Source of the DNA: Megachile rotundata
Taxonomy: Eukaryota; Arthropoda; Insecta; Hymenoptera; Megachilidae
Assembly (NCBI RefSeq): GCF_050947335.1
Contig: NW_027473343.1
Location: forward strand, 1,240,001 to 1,304,000
Reading direction: 5' to 3'
Length of the DNA: 64,000 nt
Shown: in pieces, positions 47,321-63,453 of the stretch
How positions within the stretch are numbered: position 1 is the first letter of the stretch
Layout of the letters: each line of letters starts with the position of its first letter
Notes under the pieces: model-generated
What the model saw: only the letters and a program-made list of their open reading frames with translations
Databases searched by the model: none
Told to the model about the DNA's origin: nothing
Program-made: the position numbers and the translations under genes

Positions 47321-49190
47321 ACAATCATACAATCATAATCATACAATCACAATCATACAATCGCAATCATACAATCACAATCATACAATCACAATCATAC
47401 TATCGCAATCATACAATCACAATCATACAATCACAATAATACAATCACAATCATACAATTACAATCATACAATCACAATCATACAATCACAATCATACAA
47501 TCACAATCATACAATCACAATCATACAATCACAATCATACAATCACAATCATACAATCACAATCATACAATCACAATCATACAATCACAATCATGCAATC
47601 ACAATCATACAATCACAATCATACAATCACAATCATACAATCGCAATCCTACAATTACAATCTCCAAAATACAATCTCCCAAATACAATCATACAATCAC
47701 AATCATACAATCATAATCATACAATCACAATCATACAATCACAATCATACAATCACAGTCATACAATGACAATCTTACAATCACAATCATACTATCACAA
47801 TCATACAATCACAATCATACAATCACAATCATACAATCACAATCATACTATCACAATCATACAATCACAATCATACAATCACAATCATACAATCACAGTC
47901 ATACAATCACAATCCTACAATCACTATCATACTATCACAATCATACAATCACAATCATACAATCACAATCATACAATCACAATCATACATACGAAATCAT
48001 GCAATCTCAATCATACAATCACAATCATGCAATCACAATCATACAATCACAATCATACATCACAATCATACAATCACAATCAGACAATCACAATCATACA
48101 ATCACAATCATACAATCACAAAAATACAATCATAATCATAGAATCACAATCATACAATCGCAATCATACAATCACAATCATACAATCATAATCATAGAAT
48201 CACAATCATACGATCGCAATCATACAATCACAATCATACCATCACAATCATATAGTCACAATCATACAATCATAATCATACAATTACAATCATACATCAC
48301 AATCATACAATCACAATCATACAATCGCAATCATACAACTACAATCTCCCAAATACAATCTCCCAAATACAATCATACAATCACAGTCATACAATCACAA
48401 TTATACTATCACAATCATACAATCACAATCATACAATCGCAATCATACAATCGCAATCACACAATCACAATCATACAATCACAATCATACAGTCACAATC
48501 GTACAATCGCAATCATGCAATCGCAATCATATAATTACAATCTCCAAAATACAATCTCCCAAATACAATCATACAATCACAATCATACAATCACAATCAT
48601 ACAATCACAATCATACTATCACAATCATACAATCCGAATCATACAATCACAATCATACAATAATAATCATACAATCACAATCATACAATCACAGTCATAC
48701 AATCACAATCTTACAATCACAATCATACTATCACAATCATACAATCATAATCATACAATCACAATCATACAATCACAATCGTACAACCACAATCGTACAA
48801 TCACAATCGCACAATCACAATCATACAATCACAGTCATACAATCACAATCATACAATCACAATCATACGATCGCAATCATACAATCACAATCATACCATC
48901 ACAATCATACAATCACAATCATACAATCACAATCATACAATCACAATCATACAATCACAATCATACAATCACAATCATGCAATCACAATCATACAATCAC
49001 AATCATACAATCGCAATCCTACAATTACAATCTCCAAAATACAATCTCCAAAATACAATCTCCCAAATACAATCATACAATCACAATCATACAATCATAA
49101 TCATACAATCACAATCATACAATCACAATCATACAATCACAGTCATACAATGACAATCTTACAATCACAATCATACTATCACAATCATAC
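47311..49190 (+). repeat. Extension module, copy after the distant 5-kb module
   Basis: This matches about 3608-5490 at offset 43703, later 43689. The order distant module then extension repeats the order seen at 18152-24600, so the pair behaves as one larger repeating block. Landmark 48515 and 13-bp units at 48057 and 48294 are present. A private caattatactatc stretch lies near 48400. Confidence 0.78.
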
Positions 49191-50852
49191 AATCACAATC
49201 ATACAATCACAATCATACAATCACAATCATACAATCACAATCATACAATCACAATCATACATACAAAATCATGCAATCTCAATCATACAATCACAATCGT
49301 GCAGTCACAATCGTACAATCGTAATCATACAATGACAATAATACAATCACAATCATACAATCCCAGTCATACAATCACAATCTTACAATCACAATCATAC
49401 TATCACAATCAAACAATCACAATCATACTATCACAATCATACAATCACAATCATACAATCACAATCCTACAAAAACAATCATACAATCACAATCATACAA
49501 TCACAATCATACAATCACAATCATACAATCAAAATCATACAATCACAATCATACAATCACAATCATACTATCACAATCATACAATCACAATCATACAATC
49601 ACAATCATACAATCACAGTCATACAATCACAATCGTACAATCACTATCATACTATCACAATCATACAATCACAATCATACAATCACAATCATACAATCAC
49701 AATCATACATACAAAATCATGCAATCTCAATCATACAATCACAATCATGCAATCACAATCATACAATCACAATCATACTATCACAATCATACAATCACAA
49801 TCATACAATCGCAATCATACAATCGCAATCACACAATCACAATCATACAATCACAATCATACAGTCACAATCATACAATCGCAATCATGCAATCGCAATC
49901 ATATAATTACAATCTCCAAAATACAATCTCCCAAATACAATCATACAATCACAATCATACAATCACAATCATACAATCACAATCATACTATCACAATCAT
50001 ACAATCCGAATCATACAATCACAATCATACAATAATAATCATACAATCACAATCATACAATCACAGTCATACAATCACAATCTTACAATCACAATCATAC
50101 TATCACAATCATACAATCATAATCATACAATCACAATCATACAATCACAATCGTACAATCACAATCGTACAATCACAATCGCACAATCACAATCATACAA
50201 TCACAGTCATACAATCACAATCATACAATCACAATCATACGATCGCAATCATACAATCACAATCATACCATCACAATCGTACAATCACAATCATACAATC
50301 ATAATCATACAATTACAATCATACATCACAATCATACAATCACAATCATACAATCGCAATCATACAACTACAATCTCCCAAATACAATCTCCCAAATACA
50401 ATCATACAATCACAATCATACAATCACAAACATACAATCACAATCATACTATCACAATCATACAAACACAATCATACAATCACAATCACACAATCACAAT
50501 CATACAATCACAATCATACAACCACAATCAGACAATCGCAATCATACAATCACAATCATACAATCACAGTCATATAATCACAGTCATACAATCACAATCA
50601 TACTATCACTATCATACAATCACAATCATACTATCACAGTCATACAATCACAATCATACAGTCACAATCATACAATCACAATCATACAATCACAATCATT
50701 CTATCGCAATCATACAATCACAATCATACCATCACAATCATACAATCACAACCATACAATCATAATCATACAATCACAATAATACAATCATAATCATACA
50801 ATCACAATCATACATACAAAATCATGCGATCTCAATCATACAATCACAATCA
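49190..50852 (+). repeat. Right copy of the 1.67-kb duplication
   Basis: This is the partner of 32270-33939 (offset 16913), with the landmark at 49887 and a + strand open frame 49299-50765 that is a repeat by-product. It follows the extension module directly, whereas the partner sits inside the 29.5-33.4 kb duplication. Confidence 0.8.
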
Positions 50853-53800
50853 TGCAATCACAATCATACAATCATAATCATACAATGACAATCATTCAAT
50901 CATAATCATACAATCACAATCATACGATCACAATCATACAATCACAATCATACAATCACAATCATACAATCGCAATCATACAATTACAATCTCCCAAATA
51001 CAATCTCCCAAATACAATCTCCCAAATACAATCATACAATCACAATCATACAATCAAAATCATACAATCACAATCATACAATCACAATCATACAATCACA
51101 ATCATACAATCGCAATCATACAACCACAATCAGACAATCACAATCATACAATCACAATCATACAATCACAATCATACAATCACAATCATACAATCACAAT
51201 CATACAATCACAGTCATACAATCACAATCTTACAATCACCATCATAGAATCACAATCATACAATCACAGTCATACAATCACAGTCATATAATCACAATCA
51301 TACAATCACAGTCATACAATCAAAATCATACAATCGCAATCATACGATCACAATCATACGATCACAATCATACAATCGCAATCAGACAATCACAATCACA
51401 CAATCACAATCATACAATCACAATCGTACAATCATAATCATACAATCACAATCACCCAACCACAATCATACAATCACAATCATACTATCACAATCATACA
51501 ATCACAATCATACAATCACAATCATACAATCACAATCATACAATCACAATCAAACAATCACAATCATACATACAAAATCATGCAATCTCAATCATACAAT
51601 CACAATCGTGCAGTCACAATCGTACAATCGTAATCATACAATGACAATAATACAATCACAATCATACAATCCCAGTCATACAATCACAATCTTACAATCA
51701 CAATCATACTATCACAATCAAACAATCACAATCATACTATCACAATCATACAATCACAATCATACAATCACAATCCTACAAAAACAATCATACAATCACA
51801 ATCATACAATCACAATCATACAATCACAATCATACAATCAAAATCATACAATCACAATCATACAATCACAATCATACTATCACAATCATACAATCACAAT
51901 CATACAATCACAATCATACAATCACAGTCATACAATCATAATCATACAATCACAATCATACAATCACAATCGTACAATCACAATCGTACAATCACAATCG
52001 CACAATCACAATCATACAATCACAGTCATACAATCACAATCATACAATCACAATCATACGATGGCAATCATACAATCACAATCATACCATCACAATCATA
52101 CAATCACAATCATACAATCATAATCATACAATTACAATCATACATCACAATCATACAATCACAATCATACAATCGCAATCATACAACTACAATCTCCCAA
52201 ATACAATCTCCCAAATACAATCATACAATCACAATCATACAATCAAAATCATACAATCACAATCATACAATCACAATCATACAATCACAATCATACAATC
52301 GCAATCATACAACCACAATCAGACAATCACAATCATACAATCACAATCATACAATCACAATCATACAATCACAATCATACAATCACAATCATACAATCAC
52401 AGTCATACAATCACAATCTTACAATCACAGTCATACAATCACAGTCATACAATCACAATCATACTATCACAATCATACAATCGCAATCATACAATCGCAA
52501 TCACACAATCACAATCATACAATCACAATCATACAGTCACAATCATACAATCACAATCATACAATCACAATAATACTATCGCAATCATACAATCGCAATC
52601 ATACCATCACAGTCATACAGTCACAACCATACAATCATAATCATACAATCACAATCATACAATCATAATCATACAATCGCAATCATACAATCGCAATCAT
52701 ACAATCACAATCATACAATCACAATCATACAATCACAATCATACTATCGCAATCATACAATCACAATCATACAATCACAATCATACAATCACAATCATAC
52801 ATCACAATCATACAATCACAATCATACAATCGCAATCACACAACTACCATCACCCAAATACAATCATACAATCACAATCATACAATCACAATCATACAAT
52901 CACAATCATACAATCACAATCATACAATCACAATCATACAATCACAATCATACAGTCACAATCATACTATCACAATCATACAATCACAATCATACATTCA
53001 CAATCATACAATCACAATCATACAATCACAGTCATACAATCACAATCTTACAATCACAATCATACAATCACAATCATACAATCACAGTCATACAATCACA
53101 GTCATACAATCACAATCATACTATCACAATCATACAATCGCAATCATACAATCGCAATCACACAATCACAATCATACAATCACAATCATACAGTCACAAT
53201 CATACAATCACAGTCATACAATCACAATCATACAATCACAATCATACAATCACAATCATACAATCGCAATCATACAATTACAATCTCCCAAGTACAATCA
53301 TACAATCACAATCATGCAATCACAATCATACAATCGCATTCATACAATCGCAATCATACAATCACAATCATACAATCACAATCATACAATCACAAACACA
53401 CAATCACAAAAATACAATCATAATCATACAATCACAATCGTACAATCGCAATCATACAGTCACAATCATACTATCACAATCATACAATCACAATCATACA
53501 TTCACAATCATACAATCACAATCATACAATCACAGTCATACAATCACAATCTTACAATCACAATCATACAATCACAATCATACAATCACAGTCATACAAT
53601 CACAGTCATACAATCACAATCATACTATCACAATCATACAATCGCAATCATACAATTACAATCTCCCAAATACAATCATACAATCACAATCATGCAATCA
53701 CAATCATACAATCGCATTCATACAATCGCAATAATACAATCACAATCATACAATCACAATCATACAATCACAATCACACAATCACAAAAATACAATCATA

Positions 53801-56141
53801 ATCATACAATCACAATCGTACAATCGCAATCATACAATTACAATCTCCCAAATACAATCATACAATCACAATCATGCAATCACTGTCATACAATCACACT
53901 CATATAATCACAATCATACAATCACAGTCATACAATCAAAATCATACAATCGCAATCATACGATCACAATCATACGATCACAATCATTGAATCACAATCA
54001 TACAATCACAATCATACAAAAACAATCATACAATCACAATCATACAATCACAATCATACAATCACAATCATACAATCACAATCATACAATCGCAATCATA
54101 CAATCACAATCATACCATCGCAATCATACGATCACAATCATAAAATCACAATCATACAATCACAACCATACAATCACAATCATACAAACACAATCATACA
54201 GTCACAATCATACAATCACAATCATACAATCGCAAGCATACAATCACAATCATGCAATCACAATCATACAATCGCGAACATACAATTACAATCTCCCAAA
54301 TACAATCATACAATCACAATCATGCAATCACAATCATACAATCACAATCATACAATCGCAACCATACAGTCACAATCATACTATCACAATCATAAAATCA
54401 CAATCATGCAATCACAATCATACAATCATAATCAGACAATGATAATCATACAATCACAATCATACAATCACAATCATACTATCGCAATCTTACAATCACA
54501 ATCATACTATCACAATCAAACAATCACAATCATACTATCACAATCATACAATCACAATCATACAATCACAATCATACAATCACAATCATACATACAAAAT
54601 CATGCAATCTCAATCATACAATCATAATCACGCCATCACAATCATACAATCATAATCATACAATGACAATCATTCAATCATAATCATACAATCACAATCA
54701 TACAATCACAATCATACAGTCACAATCGTACAATCACAATCGCACAATCACAATCATACAATCACAGTCATACAGTCACAATCATACAATCACAATCATA
54801 CTGTCACAATCATACAATCACAATCATACAATCACAATCATACAATCACAATCATACCATCACAGTCATTCAATCATAATCATACAATCACAATCACACA
54901 ATCACAATCGTACAATCACAATCGTACAATCACAATCGCACAACCACAATCATACAATCACAGTCATACAATCACAATCATACAATCACAATCATACTAT
55001 CACAATCATACAATCACAATCATACAATCACAATCATACAATCACAATCATACAATCACAGTCATACAATCACAATCATACAATCACAATCTTACAATCA
55101 CAATCATACAATCACAATCATACAATCACAATCATACAATCACAATCATACATACAAAATCATGAAATCTCAATCATACAATCACAATCATGCAATCACA
55201 ATCATACAATGACAATCATACAATCACAATCATACAATCACAGTCATACAATCACAATCTTACAATCACAATCATACTATCACAATCATACAATCACAAT
55301 CATACAATCACAATCATACATTCAATGTCATGCAATCACAATCATACAATCACAATCGTGCAATCACAATCATTCAATCATAATCATACAATCACAATCA
55401 TACAATCACAATCGTACAATCACAATCGTACAATCACAATCGCACAATCACAATCATACAATCACAGTCATACAATCACAATCATACAATCACAGTCATA
55501 CAATCACAATCATACTATCACAATCATACAATCGCAATCATACAATCACAATCATACAATCACAATCATACTATCACAATCATACAATCGCAATCATACA
55601 ATCACAATAATACAATCAATATCATACAATCACAATCATACAATCACAATCATGCAATCACAGTCATACAATCACAGTCATACAATCACAATCATACTAT
55701 CACAATCATACAGTCACAATCATACAATCACAATCATACAATCACAATCATACTATCGCAATCATACAATCGCAATCATACCATCACAATCATACAGTCA
55801 CAACCATACAATCATAATCATACAATCACAATCATACAATCATAATCATACAATCACAATCATACAATCGCAATCATACAATCACAATCATACAATCGCA
55901 ATCATACTATCGCAATCATAAAATCACAATCATACAATCACAATAATACAATCACAATCATACAATTACAATCATACAATCACAATCATACAATCACAAT
56001 CATACAATCACAATCATACGATCGCAATCATACAATCACAATCATACCATCACAATCATACAATCACAATCATACAATCACAATCATACAATCACAATCA
56101 TACAATCACAATCATACAATCACAATCATACAATCACAATC
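50853..56141 (+). repeat. Fine mosaic region
   Basis: Successive pieces match different parents: 50853-51289 to 34863-35299; 51290-51930 to about 32070-32720; 51928-52205 to 34063-34340; and 52206-53440 to about 35030-36310. Bases 53681-54270 match 36166-36755 at offset 17515. Bases 53260-53456 recur at 53638-53834 at an offset of 378 bp (27 units). From 54300 to 56140 there are short pieces of several families, including a ttcaatgtcatgc stretch near 55322 that recurs near 61634. Confidence 0.68.
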
Positions 56142-57180
56142 ATGCAATCACAATCATCCAATCACAATCATACAATCGCAATCCTACAATTACAATCTCC
56201 AAAATACAATCTCCCAAATACAATCATACAATCACAATCATACAATCATAATCATACAATCACAATCATACAATCACAATCATACAATCACAACCATACA
56301 ATCACAGTCATACAATGACAATCTTACAATCACAATCATACTATCACAATCATACAATCACAATCATACAATCACAATCATACTATCACAATCATACAAT
56401 CACAATCATACAATCACAATCATACAATCACAGTCATACAATCACAATCCTACAATCACTATCATACTATCACAATCATACAATCACAATCATACAATCA
56501 CAATCATACAATCACAATCATACATACGAAATCATGCAATCTCAATCATACAATCACAATCATGCAATCACAACCATACAATCATAATCATACAATGACA
56601 ATCATACAATCATAATCATACAATCACAATCATACAATCACAATCATACATCACAATCATACAATCACAATCATACAATCACAATCATACAATCACAAAA
56701 ATACAATCATAATTATACAATCACAATCATACAATCGCAATCATACATTCACAATCATACAATCATAATCATAGAATCACAATCATACGATCGCAATCAT
56801 ACAATCACAATCATACCATCACAATCATATAGTCACAATCATACAATCATAATCATACAATTACAATCATACATCACAATCATACAATCACAATCATACA
56901 ATCGCAATCATACAACTACAATCTCCCAAATACAATCATACAATCACAGTCATACAATCACAATCATACTATCACAATCATACAATCACAATCATACAAT
57001 CGCAATCATACAATCGCAATCACACAATCACAATCATACAATCACAATCATACAGTCACAATCATACAATCGCAATCATGCAATCGCAATCATATAATTA
57101 CAATCTCCAAAATACAATCTCCCAAATACAATCATACAATCACAATCATACAATCACAATCATACAATCACAATCATACA
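56142..57180 (+). repeat. Right-end block, copy 1 of 3
   Basis: This matches 62415-63453 at offset 6273 and, from about 56290, 60703-61593 at offset 4413. It carries the landmark at 57078, the acatacgaaatcat unit near 56522 and 13-bp units at 56648 and 56871. It also has an aattatac stretch near 56711 shared by all three copies. Confidence 0.82.
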
Positions 57181-60100
57181 ATCACAATCATACTATCACA
57201 ATCATACAATCCGAATCATACAATCACAATCATACAATCACAATCATACAATCACAATCATACAATCACAATCATACAATCACAATCATGCAATCACAAT
57301 CATACAATCACAATCATACAATCGCAATCCTACAATTACAATCTCCAAAATACAATCTCCCAAATACAATCATACAATCACAATCATACAATCATAATCA
57401 TACAATCACAATCATACAATCACAATCATACAATCACAGTCATACAATGACAATCTTACAATCACAATCATACTATCACAATCATACAATCACAATCATA
57501 CAATCACAATCATACAATCACAATCATACTATCACAATCATACAATCAAAATCATACAATCACAATCCTACAATCACAGTCATACAATCACAATCCTACA
57601 ATCACTATCATTCTATCGCAATCATACAATCACAATCATACCATCACAATCATACAATCACAACCATACAATCATAATCATACAATCACAATAATACAAT
57701 CATAATCATACAATCACAATCATACAATCGCAATCATACAATCACAATCATACAATCCCAATCATACTAACACACTCATACAATCGCAATCATACAATTA
57801 CAATCTCCCAAATACAATCTCCCAAATACAATCATACAATCACAATCATACAATCAAAATCATACAATCACAATCATACAATCACAATCATACAATCACA
57901 ATCATACAATCGCAATCATACACCCACAATCAGACAATTACAATCAAAATCATACAATCGCAATCTTACGATCACAATCATTCAATCACAATCATACAAT
58001 CACAATCATACAATAACAATCATACAATCACAATCATACAATCACAATCATACAATCACAATCATACAATCACAATCATACAATCACAATCATACAATCA
58101 CAATCATACCATCACAATCATACGATCACAATCATACAATCACAATCATACCATCACAATCATACAATCACAGTCATACAATCACAGTCATACGATCACA
58201 ATCATACAAACACAATCATACAATCACAATCATACAATCACAATCATGCAATCACAATCATACAATCGCAATCATGCAACTACCATCTCCCAAATACAAT
58301 CATACAATCACAATCATACAATCACAATCATACAATCACAATCATACAATCACAATCATACAATCACAATCTTACAATCACAATCATACAGTCACAATCA
58401 TACAATAACGGTCATACAATTACAGTCATACAATCACAATCTTACAATCACAATCATACATTCAAAATCATGCAATCACAATCATACAATCACAATCATA
58501 CATTCAAAGTCATGCAATCACAAACATACAATCACAATCATACAATCACAATCATACAATCACAATCATACAATCACAATCATACAATCACAGTCATACA
58601 ATCACAGTCATACGATCACAATCATACAATCGCACTCTTACGATCACAATCATTCAATCACAACCATACAATCACAATCTTACAATCACAATCATACAGT
58701 CACAATCATACAATCACGGTCATACAATTAAAGTCATACAATCACAATCTTACAATCACAATCATACATTCAAAATCATGCAATCACAATCATACAATCA
58801 CAATCATACATTCAAAGTCATGCAATCACAAACATACAATCACAATCATGCAATCACAATCGTACAATCACAATCGTACAATCACAATCGCACAATCACA
58901 ATCGCACAATCACAATCATACAATCACAATCATACAATCACAATCATACAATCACAATCTTACAATCACAATCATACAATCACAATCATACAATCACAAA
59001 AATACAATCATAATCATACAATCACAATCATACAATCGCAATCATTCTATCACAATCATACAATCATAATCGTACAATCACAATCATACGATCGCAATCA
59101 TACAATCACAATCATACCATCACAATCATACGATCACAATCATACAATCACAATCATACCATCACAATCATACAATCACAATCTTACAATCACAATCATA
59201 CAATCACAATCGTACAATCACAAAAATACAATCATAATCATACAATCACAATCATACAATCGCAATCATTCTATCACAATCATACAATCATAATCGTACA
59301 ATCACAATCATACGATCGCAATCATACAATCACAATCATACCATCACAATCATACAAACACAATCATACAATCATAATCATACAATTACAATCATACATC
59401 ACAATCATACAATCACAATCATACAATCGCAATCATACAACTACCATCACCCAAATGCAATCATACAATCACAATCATACAATCACAATCATACAATCAC
59501 AATCATACAATCGATATCATACTATCGCAATCATACAATCACAATCATACAATCACAATCATACAATCACAATCACACAATCACAAAAATACAATCATAA
59601 TCATACAATCACAATCGTACAATCGCAATCATACAATTACAATCTCCCAAATACAATCATACAATCACAATCATGCAAGCACTGTCACACAATCACACTC
59701 ATATAATCACAATCATACAATCACAGTCATACAATCAAAATCATACAATCGCAATCATACGATCACAATCATACGATCACAATCATACAATCGCAATCAG
59801 ACAATCACAATCACACAATCACAATCATACAATCACAATCGTACAATCATAATCATACAATCACAATCATCCAACCACAATCATACAATCACAATCATAC
59901 TATCACAATCATACAATCACAATCATACAATCACAATCATACAATCACAATCATACAATCACAATCATACAATCACAATCATACAATCACAATCATACAA
60001 TCACAATCATACATACAAAATCATGCAATCTCAATCATACAATCACAATCGTGCAGTCACAATCGTACAATCGTAATCATACAATGACAATAATACAATC

Positions 60101-60700
60101 ACAATCATACAATCCCAGTCATACAATCACAATCTTACAATCACAATCATACTATCACAATCAAACAATCACAATCATACTATCACAATCATACAATCAC
60201 AATCATACAATCACAATCATACAATCACAATCATACAATCACAATCATACATACATAATCATGCAATCTCAATCATACAATCACAATCATGCCATCACAA
60301 TCATACAATCATAATCATACAATGACAATCATTCAATCATAATCATACAATCACAATCATAAAATCACAATCATTCAGTCACAATCGTACAATCACAATC
60401 GCACAATCACAATCATACAATCACAGTCATACAATCACAATCATACAATCACAATCATACAATCACAATCATACAATCACAATCATACAATCACAATCAT
60501 ACCATCACAGTCATACAATCACAATCGTACAATCACAATCATACTATCACAATCATACAATCACAATCATACAATCACAATCATACAATCACAATCATAC
60601 AATCACAATCATACATACAAAATCATGCGATCTCAATCATGCAATCACAATCATGCAATCACAATCATACAATCACAATCATACAATCACAATCATACAA
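57181..60700 (+). repeat. Mosaic region with short tandem duplications
   Basis: Bases 57600-58340 resemble 40520-41230, including actaacacactcat (actaacatactcat elsewhere) and the 20-bp unit at 57934. A block starting at 58470 recurs at 58778 (308 bp, 22 units). A block ending at 59069 recurs with its end at 59293 (224 bp, 16 units). Bases 59450-60240 resemble 26.6-27.3 kb. Bases 60248-60555 match 36807-37113. Confidence 0.7.
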
Positions 60701-60702
60701 TC

Positions 60703-61593
60703 ACAACCATACAATCACAGTCATACAATGACAATCTTACAATCACAATCATACTATCACAATCATACAATCACAATCATACAATCACAATCATACTATC
60801 ACAATCATACAATCACAATCATACAATCACAATCATACAATCACAGTCATACAATCACAATCCTACAATCACTATCATACTATCACAATCATACAATCAC
60901 AATCATACAATCACAATCATACAATCACAATCATACATACGAAATCATGCAATCTCAATCATACAATCACAATCATGCAATCACAACCATACAATCATAA
61001 TCATACAATGACAATCATACAATCATAATCATACAATCACAATCATACAATCACAATCATACATCACAATCATACAATCACAATCATACAATCACAATCA
61101 TACAATCACAAAAATACAATCATAATTATACAATCACAATCATACAATCGCAATCATACATTCACAATCATACAATCATAATCATAGAATCACAATCATA
61201 CGATCGCAATCATACAATCACAATCATACCATCACAATCATATAGTCACAATCATACAATCATAATCATACAATTACAATCATACATCACAATCATACAA
61301 TCACAATCATACAATCGCAATCATACAACTACAATCTCCCAAATACAATCATACAATCACAGTCATACAATCACAATCATACTATCACAATCATACAATC
61401 ACAATCATACAATCGCAATCATACAATCGCAATCACACAATCACAATCATACAATCACAATCATACAGTCACAATCATACAATCGCAATCATGCAATCGC
61501 AATCATATAATTACAATCTCCAAAATACAATCTCCCAAATACAATCATACAATCACAATCATACAATCACAATCATACAATCACAATCATACA
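60703..61593 (+). repeat. Right-end block, copy 2 of 3
   Basis: Identical in marker order to 62563-63453 at offset 1860. That offset is 133 units, two of them 13 bp (61061 and 61284). Landmark at 61491. Confidence 0.85.
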
Positions 61594-62414
61594 ATCACAA
61601 TCATACTATCACAATCATACAATCACAATCATACATTCAATGTCATGCAATCACAATCATACAATCACAATCGTGCAATCACAATCATTCAATCATAATC
61701 ATACAATCACAATCATACAATCACAATCGTACAATCACAATCGTACAATCACAATCGCACAATCACAATCATACAATCACAGTCATACAATCACAATCAT
61801 ACAATCACAATCATACTATCACAATCATACAATCACAATCATACAATCACAATCATACAATCACAATCATGCAATCACAATCATACAATCCCATTCATAC
61901 AATCGCAATCTTACAATCACAATCATACAATCGCAATCACACAATCACAATCATACAATCACAATCATACTATCACAATCATACAATCGCAATCATACAA
62001 TCACAATAATACAATCAATATCATACAATCACAATCATACAATCACAATCATGCAATCACAGTCATACAATCACAGTCATACAATCACAATCATACTATC
62101 ACAATCATACAATCGCAATCATACAATCACAATTATGCAATCACAGTCATACAATCACAGTCATACAATCACAATCATACTATCACAATCATACAATCGC
62201 AATCATACAATCACAATCATACAATCACAATCATACTATCACAATCATACAATCGCAATCATACAATCACAATAATACAATCAATATCATACAATCACAA
62301 TCATACAATCACAATCATGCAATCACAGTCATACAATCACAGTCATACAATCACAATCATACTATCACAATCATACAGTCACAATCATACAATCACAATC
62401 ATACAATCACAATC
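61594..62414 (+). repeat. Short-duplication cluster between right-end blocks
   Basis: A block ending at 62009 recurs with its end at 62275, an offset of 266 bp or 19 units. It carries acaataatac then caatcaatatcat then gcaatcacagtcat. The same block is seen once near 55605. An aattatgcaatc stretch near 62132 is private. Bases near 61634 match the ttcaatgtcatgc stretch of 55322. Confidence 0.7.
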
Positions 62415-63453
62415 ATGCAATCACAATCATACAATCACAATCATACAATCGCAATCCTACAATTACAATCTCCAAAATACAATCTCCCAAATACAATCAT
62501 ACAATCACAATCATACAATCATAATCATACAATCACAATCATACAATCACAATCATACAATCACAACCATACAATCACAGTCATACAATGACAATCTTAC
62601 AATCACAATCATACTATCACAATCATACAATCACAATCATACAATCACAATCATACTATCACAATCATACAATCACAATCATACAATCACAATCATACAA
62701 TCACAGTCATACAATCACAATCCTACAATCACTATCATACTATCACAATCATACAATCACAATCATACAATCACAATCATACAATCACAATCATACATAC
62801 GAAATCATGCAATCTCAATCATACAATCACAATCATGCAATCACAACCATACAATCATAATCATACAATGACAATCATACAATCATAATCATACAATCAC
62901 AATCATACAATCACAATCATACATCACAATCATACAATCACAATCATACAATCACAATCATACAATCACAAAAATACAATCATAATTATACAATCACAAT
63001 CATACAATCGCAATCATACATTCACAATCATACAATCATAATCATAGAATCACAATCATACGATCGCAATCATACAATCACAATCATACCATCACAATCA
63101 TATAGTCACAATCATACAATCATAATCATACAATTACAATCATACATCACAATCATACAATCACAATCATACAATCGCAATCATACAACTACAATCTCCC
63201 AAATACAATCATACAATCACAGTCATACAATCACAATCATACTATCACAATCATACAATCACAATCATACAATCGCAATCATACAATCGCAATTACACAA
63301 TCACAATCATACAATCACAATCATACAGTCACAATCATACAATCGCAATCATGCAATCGCAATCATATAATTACAATCTCCAAAATACAATCTCCCAAAT
63401 ACAATCATACAATCACAATCATACAATCACAATCATACAATCACAATCATACT
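62415..63453 (+). repeat. Right-end block, copy 3 of 3
   Basis: This matches 56142-57180 (offset 6273) and 60703-61593 (offset 1860). Landmark at 63351 and 13-bp units at 62921 and 63144. A private aattacacaatc stretch lies near 63292. Confidence 0.85.

Larger units (their letters stand above)
6493..57953 (+). repeat. 20-bp long units (7 found)
   Basis: The unit acaattacaatcaaaatcat starts at 6493, 10487, 25589, 30842, 40838, 44832 and 57934. It always follows acacccacaatcag. It can be read as three caatca-like hexamers plus ta, against two hexamers plus ta in the normal unit. Each adds +6 to the register. Confidence 0.9.
241..63156 (+). repeat. 13-bp short units (42 found)
   Basis: The unit acatcacaatcat (one A lost) starts at 241, 2423, 4354, 4591, 5780, 9089, 9718, 11753, 14132, 16314, 19323, 21505, 23436, 23673, 24862, 28185, 29500, 30087, 33410, 34277, 35648, 38027, 38250, 40069, 43434, 44063, 46098, 48057, 48294, 50323, 52142, 52799, 56648, 56871, 59396, 61061, 61284, 62921 and 63144. 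The related acaccacaatcat starts at 870, 14761 and 19952. Each shifts the register by -1. Two contexts exist: after an acaattacaatcat unit, or after plain units. Confidence 0.9.
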
